Positions 58,562-64,000 of a stretch of DNA of 64,000 nucleotides are shown piece after piece (the first letter of the stretch is position 1; each line of letters opens with the position of its first letter). This stretch comes from Arthrobotrys musiformis (Eukaryota > Ascomycota > Orbiliomycetes > Orbiliales > Orbiliaceae). The translations under genes and the position numbers were made by a program. The notes beneath the pieces are model-generated. The model did not search any database. It saw only the letters and a list, made by a program, of their open reading frames with translations, and was not told the origin of the DNA. The stretch spans positions 2,294,001 through 2,358,000 of the forward strand of contig JAVHJL010000004.1 of assembly GCA_036971715.1 (NCBI GenBank). The letters are read 5' to 3'.

Positions 58562-58599
58562 ACACCACCACCACCACCACCACCACCACCACCACCACC
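58562..58599 (+). repeat. (CAC)n microsatellite in the complex I 5' leader
   Basis: About twelve CAC/CCA units end 22 bp before the start codon at 58621. Confidence 0.9.
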
Positions 58600-58620
58600 C
58601 GTCTACTCTCCACCCCAATT

Positions 58621-59226
58621 ATGGCAGGCCCTACCCCGATTAGAATAGTCCCCAGCCTTTACAGGAGGGCCTTGAAAACAAGCTTGGACTGGTCTGTCAG
58701 GCGGGACATCTGGCGGCCACAGGCACTCGCTATCCGCCAACTGTTCGAAGCCAATAAGGATGTTCGGGCTCCCAAACAGCTGCAGGTTTGTGCCTTTGCT
58801 TTATCCTATCCTAAATATCAAACGGAATACCTCGTGGCTGATCTTTCTTTTTATCGGTAGGCTCTCATTGCAGAAGCAGAGGCCGAATTAGAGAAGTGGA
58901 AACACCCAGATCCATATCTGCCGCCTACAGCTCCCGGTGGTATGCCTCCTTGCCTCCCTCCCTCCCTTCCTTTCCTGGTGTTCTTTTGAAATCAGCATCC
59001 CCTATAAGAATTTTAATCTTGGTTTTGACATTTTTCTTCTTCTGCTCCTTCTCGGTCAATCAATAGGTTCCAAGTGGGAAAGAAATCTTCCCTGTCCCAT
59101 CTTAACCCGTAAGTTTCACCGCTTGCAATTGCCTACGTATATGTATATGTATGTATATATATGTTAGGTGTGTATAAGTATGAGGTTTGCTAATTTGAAA
59201 CTAAAGCACCCCAATATTCGGAATGA
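58621..59226 (+). CDS. Mitochondrial complex I LYR subunit (NDUFB9/B22-like)
   Basis: Four exons: 58621-58785, 58861-58939, 59067-59108 and 59207-59226, 101 aa. It carries the LYR signature in SLYRRALKTSLDW, followed by RRDIWRPQALAIRQLFEANK and the helix QLQALIAEAEAELEKWKHPD, then YLPPTAPGGSKWERNLP. This fits NDUFB9 (B22), an accessory subunit of NADH:ubiquinone oxidoreductase that binds acyl carrier protein. There is no cleavable presequence, which is normal for this subunit. The last exon is 20 nt and gives the end PPQYSE; its position is less certain than the rest. Confidence 0.9.
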
Positions 59227-60165
59227 TCTTGCGCAAGGGCGCTCTTTTCCCCCCTCTGAAATCAACCGCTGTAACCTTTTTTCTGGTTAGTGAGCGCTAT
59301 TCATGTAAATACAATACAATCAAATCCAAAGTCAAACTGAGACATATTATTGCGCATTTGCACCAAAGGACGCAGAGACAGAATTCGAAGGAAGGAGGTA
59401 CCCCAATATCATCATTCTATTCCATTCCACCTGACTAGCTAAGTACTCTATATACTGGCTACTCTACTTTTCCCTGAAGATTGAAATTTTATATGATCAT
59501 CGTGCGACATCAGCCACGCGGGAAAGTACAAAATGTGTGTACATGTATGTACATACCTACATACATACTAAGTACATGGGCTGTGGGAGTGTGGCTGACC
59601 ACCTGCATCAAAGTTCTTCCCGCTCCAAACAAGCAAACCCTTGCACATGTCACTGCATCTCCATTTCATTGGCCTTGATGCTGAAAGTTTCCGGTTCATG
59701 AGAACCCCAGCCATTCTTTCAACTGAATTTTTTTCCCCCTTCACCTGTGCCTAGCCAAAAAAAAACGTTCAGGATTTGCCTCAGTAAAAAATTAACATAC
59801 ATACACCCTCTCCTCTCTCCTGCTCTTTTTTTTTTTTTTTCGCTTTCCCGCCAACCTACTGTACCGTGTATAAGTAAGTAAGTACTTAGGTATATACGTA
59901 ACTGTTACCCCATACCGAGACCTCGACCGGCCCCCACGGCAGTTCCCACTCGCGCACCTCCGAGTCAGTCAATCATTTCGTCACAACTCCCCAGCCACCC
60001 CACAGCATCGTTCGGTCAGCTCTCAAACCGAATATATAGTACAGGGAAATAGAAACCCAGTGCCCAAGATAAACAAAAAATATTAAAAACCCCATTTTTT
60101 CCAAAAGAAAAGAAGAAAGGAAGGAAGAAAACAACAAAGGAGGACCACTCGCTATCATCCTCATC
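59227..60165. other. Intergenic upstream of vtc4
   Basis: Contains T runs (59826-59841), TAAGTA/TACATAC motifs (59530-59575, 59870-59895) and an A-rich leader just before vtc4 (60068-60150). No gene seen. Confidence 0.5.
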
Positions 60166-62697
60166 ATGAAATTCGGCGAAACTCTGAAAAAGTCATTGAA
60201 GGAGGAGTGGAGGGACAATTATATCGACTATGGCAAACTGAAAAAGCTACTGCGAGAAAAGGATCCCGAACCGACGCAATGGACGGAACAGGACGAATCC
60301 AACTTCGTCGAGGAGCTGGTGAACGTGCAGATTGAAAAAGTCAACGCCTTCCATGCCAAACTCGGGGCCGAATTGAAAGACAGGGTGAACACCTGCGAGG
60401 CCAAACTCGAGCATCTAGCCCAGAATGCCGATGGGGGGCCCGCGGCCAAGGACACTGTTGATGAAGACACCAAACAGCTCCTAGCCAGCGTCACTCAAGA
60501 ACTAGATACCATCTCCAAGGAAATCGCGGATCTTTACAAATTCGCACGGTTAAACTTCACCGCCTGTCTAAAGGCTGCCAAAAAGCATGACAGGCTCAAG
60601 CAGTACAAGATACGTCCTCTTGTTCAAGTCCGACTCTCATCTCTGCCATTTAGTTCCGAGGATTACTCGCCTCTGTTGTATAGGTACGCATCGTCGTCGC
60701 CTTTTCCTCCCTAGTGAAACTAACGCGCACACCCCGATAGGATCTCTGCGCTTTATGCATTTGTCGGCCAGTACGACCAAAATCAACAACCATTGAAATC
60801 CCTCCCTTCAAAACCATCGTCTAAAACATATGAATCTCATAAATGTAAGCCGTGGGCAGGCCCTGGTTGCAATCGTTTTGGAAGATCTAACATTTGGAAC
60901 AGTTTGGGTCCACCCTGACAATCTATTGGAAGTTAAAACCTATATTCTGCGCCGGCTTCCCGTTCTCATCTACAATCCCCAAAGCTCGAAAGTTGCAAAG
61001 GCAGACAGGAAGGACCCTACTTTGACATCGCTTTACTTCGATAACTCTCAGTTCGAACTATACACCCATAAACTTGATAGGTACGAAAGTGCCGCATCTC
61101 TCCGCTTACGATGGTACGGTCAGCTTGCAGATAGGCCAGAAATCACGCTAGAGAGGAAGGTTGTTCCGTCAATTGAAGAGGCTGAGGAGACTGGGACGGA
61201 AGAAAGAGTCTCACTCAAGGAGAAGGAAATCCAGCGGTTTATTTCCGGTGAAGATGAGGAAATACTCGAGAAAAAAATACGGAAGACGAAAGAACGTAAA
61301 CCAGAGGAAGAGGCCCGCAAGTATGAACGGATGGCCAGAGATATGTACTCCTTCGTTAAGGAAAACTCTCTGCAACCCATCCTCCGCGCTGTCTACACGA
61401 GGGCCGCCTTTCAAATTCCAGGGGACGATGAGATCAGGATATCGCTGGATACTGACTTGGTTTTCGTCAAAGAAGATGCGCTTAATTCTCAGAGGCCTTC
61501 TCGCCCCGCTGATGACTGGCATCGACATGATATCGATGATCGAAAACTAGAATACCCTTTCAGCTCTCTTCCTAAGGACGAAATTTCGAAGTTTCCGTTT
61601 GCACTCCTCGAAATCAAAATCAACGATTCTTTGAATGACCGCTCGAGGGAATGGGTCTCTGATTTGATGACCTCGCATCTAGTGTACGAGGCGCCACGAT
61701 TTTCTAAATTCGTCCATGGTGTCTCAGTGTTGTTTGAAGACAATGTGAATAGTTTCCCATTTTGGCTGGGGGACCTCGACAAAGACATCAGAAAGGACCC
61801 GAAGGATGCCTGGCAGCAAGAGCAAAACCGACTGAAATCCGAGGAATTTGCTGTCGGAAGTTTTGCAATGGGCCTTTCGCCCCTCCGTGGAAGCCCCTTC
61901 CGAGCATCTATCGCCCATGAATCGATGCGGCCGGCAGAGTCTTCCAAACCCCGACGACTGTCGACGGGTGTCCTAAAGAAGCCAACTTTGGATACCACCC
62001 AGTCCTCGAAACAGGCAACGATTACTGAAGATCGCGAAGACCAAGATGGCGGTTCCCCATCGTCATCTCGTGTCGGTGGACTAGGATGGGGGAGCACGAA
62101 ACAGCGCCGCCGGCGGTCTTCGGTTAAATTACCCCCAGGCGTAACCAAGCCAAGTTCATATATTAAGGATTCTGGGCCACTTCAGGTGGAGGCTAAAGTT
62201 TGGCTTGCCAATCAGAGGACTTTTATAAAATGGCAACATATCTGTGTACTGCTGGCTACCCTCTCTCTCGCACTTTATAATGCCGCTGGTCGTAAAAATA
62301 TCGTTGCTCAAGGTATCGGCTTCTTCTTTACTGGTATATCAGTATTCGCAGGAGCCTGGGGATATTGGATGTATATCAGACGGAGTAAGTTCATTACTGA
62401 TAGGAGTGAGAAAGGCTTCGACACTGGTATTAGCTTGATTGGCCCTGTCGTTGTATGTATCACTATGATTATTGCTTTAACATTGAATTTTCTATTTAAG
62501 GTCAGCGGAACGCCCCCCCCCCTTTCTTCTTCTTCTTCTTTTGCCCCATTCTAACGCTCCCTGTTCCCGGACAGTTCAAAATTACCTTCACCGAAACATC
62601 ATTCTACATCGAGGATTTGACAGAGCCGCTTCTACCTTCAAGTGATGTCACCTCGCCGCTTATAGTCCAGGGTCAGGCATACGGCATACTTGGTTAA
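60166..62697 (+). CDS. vtc4: Vacuolar transporter chaperone, polyphosphate polymerase Vtc4
   Basis: Four exons: 60166-60683, 60741-60844, 60903-62500 and 62575-62697, 780 aa. An SPX domain opens the protein (MKFGETLKKSLKEEWRDNYI; then helix LKAAKKHDRLK), which senses inositol pyrophosphates. The tunnel-like VTC catalytic domain follows: FWVHPDNLLEVKTYILRRLP, SLYFDNSQFELY, SLRLRWYG, LERKVV, LRAVYTRAAFQ, FPFALLEIKI and APRFSKFVHG. A disordered basic linker leads to three membrane segments of the DUF202 type (HICVLLATLSLALYN; GIGFFFTGISVFAGAW; LIGPVVVCITMIIALTL). Vtc4 makes polyphosphate from ATP and delivers it into the vacuole. Confidence 0.95.
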
Positions 62698-63143
62698 TCC
62701 GCCATTTGTAAATGGCTCTAGCCCTTTGTTTCGAGCGAGTAATTTTTTTTCTTTCTTTGTTTCTTTCTTTTCACCCGCTCAGTTCTTTGACACGCACTCA
62801 GAATATTCTGCACTCCTCTAGCACTTCCGCCCCCAGATTGGAATTAGTTTGTTGGCTCGTATTCTAAATTGATGTATCGATCAGAAGTTTACGACTCCCA
62901 GCCCACATATCATATGGTGAACAGGAACCGAGCCGTCTCCCTAAACGCCCTCCCCTTCCCTCCCCTAAAGCCTTTGCCAAACACGTAAATATATGTTTTC
63001 CTGTAAAAAAAAAAAACCCCAATATACTGAATAGTCCTTGAATTCGAAACCCATGAAACCCCGGCACCAAACAAGCCCAGATATGAAGGATGGTATACAA
63101 AGCATGGAGGACATGCATATTAAAATTAAATTTGAAGATTTAT
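62698..63143. other. Spacer between convergent vtc4 and atg4
   Basis: Likely 3' UTRs; CT- and T-rich near 62740-62770 and an A run near 63005. No gene seen. Confidence 0.5.
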
Positions 63144-64000
63144 CTACGAAGTCCCAGGTTCCTCGTCTTCGACTTCGGAATCATCGTCAAAGGTTTCCAC
63201 GTCGTCAACTGCGTCTTCTCTCATTCCAGGGGGGTTACCTAATCCGGGCGTCATGTCTGATACATGGACCACACGTTTTCCATGCACCTAGAATCAGAAG
63301 TAAATAACCAAGTAGGCACAAGAAAATAAAGAGCAGGGAACCTACCTCCTTAACGCCCTGCTTCCAAGCCTGCCAATCTCGATCGTCCCTAATTAGAAAT
63401 GCCAATAGCATGCTAGGGTCCATTTCTCTCAGGTGAAGCCTTCGGAGTTTCCTAGTGTGACAAAGCTCGACCTCCTCAGTGGTATAGTCCAGATATTTTC
63501 GATAGGGAAGCAGCGGCCGGGTATTATGAGGGTCGAGATAGAAGAGCGATTGCCCTTGAACTCCAATAAAATAATGCGACGCCGATGGCCGTCCACTCAT
63601 GTTCGGATGGAAGTTAGTTGTCGCTCTCGGGCTTGATTAGAGAGTGTGGGGTCTTGTTACATACCCAGCAATTCCAACCGACTGCGGCATCATCAGGGAA
63701 GACTTAAGGGCCTCCCAGTACACTGGTGTTACCCTCTCGATTCCTAATCTAATACCAACGAGAACAAGGGTCGGACGGAACGACCCGTTTTCCGATATCG
63801 CAATTTTCCGAAAGGCGTCTTCGTAGACATCGCCCCCATCGCCAGTTATGTATACCTGTAAGCCTTCGTCGTGTTGCCCAGCTAGCGCCCTTTGGAGTGT
63901 TAGAACCGCCGGACCTAATTTCGAGATGGGGTGGGAAGAGATAAGGGAGGGGTTATCAGCAATAAAGAATGAAAACGTACTGTATACATCGTGCCGTCGC
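63144..64000 (-). CDS. atg4: Autophagy cysteine protease Atg4 (C-terminal part, cut by window edge)
   Basis: Visible coding pieces (minus): 64000-63665, 63595-63346 and 63287-63144. The reading shows GLQVYITGDGGDVYEDAF, SFRPTLVLVGIRLGIERVTP, PQSVGIAGGRPSASHYFIG, SLFYLDPHNTRPLL with the catalytic Asp and His of DPH, CHTRKLRRLHLREMDPSM and a C-terminal acidic ETFDDDSEVEDEE. These match Atg4, which trims Atg8 before lipidation and removes it from phosphatidylethanolamine. The catalytic Cys lies outside the window. A 66-nt in-frame stretch at 63915-63980 has GT-AG ends and may be an intron, so the boundary of the first visible exon is unsure. Confidence 0.9.

Larger units (their letters stand above)
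57557..58620. other. Divergent upstream region of kgd2 and a complex I gene
   Basis: About 1.06 kb between two nuclear genes for mitochondrial proteins transcribed in opposite directions. It contains a (GGTGTT)n hexamer run (57833-57868), a TATA/TAAGTA array (58138-58262), and a (CAC)n run (58562-58599) just before the complex I start. No gene seen. Confidence 0.5.

Noticed and set aside
61489..62148. 219-aa minus-strand frame
   Set aside because: Antisense shadow of vtc4.

Overview
The window is nuclear DNA of a filamentous ascomycete (Pezizomycotina). Most genes carry several 45-120 nt GT-AG introns with CTAAC/CTGAC-like branch points. The gene set is typical of moulds: a white-collar-1 photoreceptor, a GT71 mannosyltransferase, a fungal-type kinetochore Mis14, a Zn2Cys6 regulator, a secreted glucuronoyl esterase with a CBM1, and a Vtc4 polyphosphate polymerase. 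Moderate gene density and long intergenic spacers with short TAAGTA/TACTTA tracts would suit an early-diverging class such as Pezizomycetes, but the class is inference. I found no bacterial, viral or transposon genes, CRISPR array, tRNA or intact rRNA gene.

Layout. 1-6.9 kb: GT71 mannosyltransferase (-) and a small orphan gene (+). 7.6-14 kb: mis14, sec14 and sds23, all on the minus strand. 15.7-29 kb: slm1, cmk1, nop9 and wc-1, all plus. 29.7-33 kb: mitochondrial ribosomal uS2m (+) convergent with a Ymc1-like mitochondrial carrier (-). 33-38.4 kb: gene-poor. 38.4-44.8 kb: Zn2Cys6 regulator, aldose 1-epimerase and Hint-type HIT protein, all plus. 45-50 kb: divergent sld2 (-) and pri1 (+), then trm10 (-) convergent with pri1. 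50.4-55.4 kb: GT17 glycosyltransferase (-) and CE15 glucuronoyl esterase (+). 55.7-62.7 kb: kgd2 (-) divergent from a complex I LYR subunit (+), then vtc4 (+). 63.1 kb to the end: 3' part of atg4 (-), cut by the window edge.

Gene models were built by hand from splice sites and known family motifs. For each multi-exon gene the exon lengths sum to an open frame. Two genes need micro-exons (12 nt in the carrier, 7 nt in the aldose 1-epimerase) that restore invariant family motifs. The clearest regulatory signals are an ACGCGT (MCB-type) box between the replication genes sld2 and pri1, and a perfect inverted repeat of GGCTAAA (XlnR/Xyr1-type) upstream of the glucuronoyl esterase.

No undescribed multi-gene system is visible; these are core housekeeping and regulatory fungal genes. 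The novelty lies in exon structure, promoter architecture, one orphan protein and the repeat landscape.
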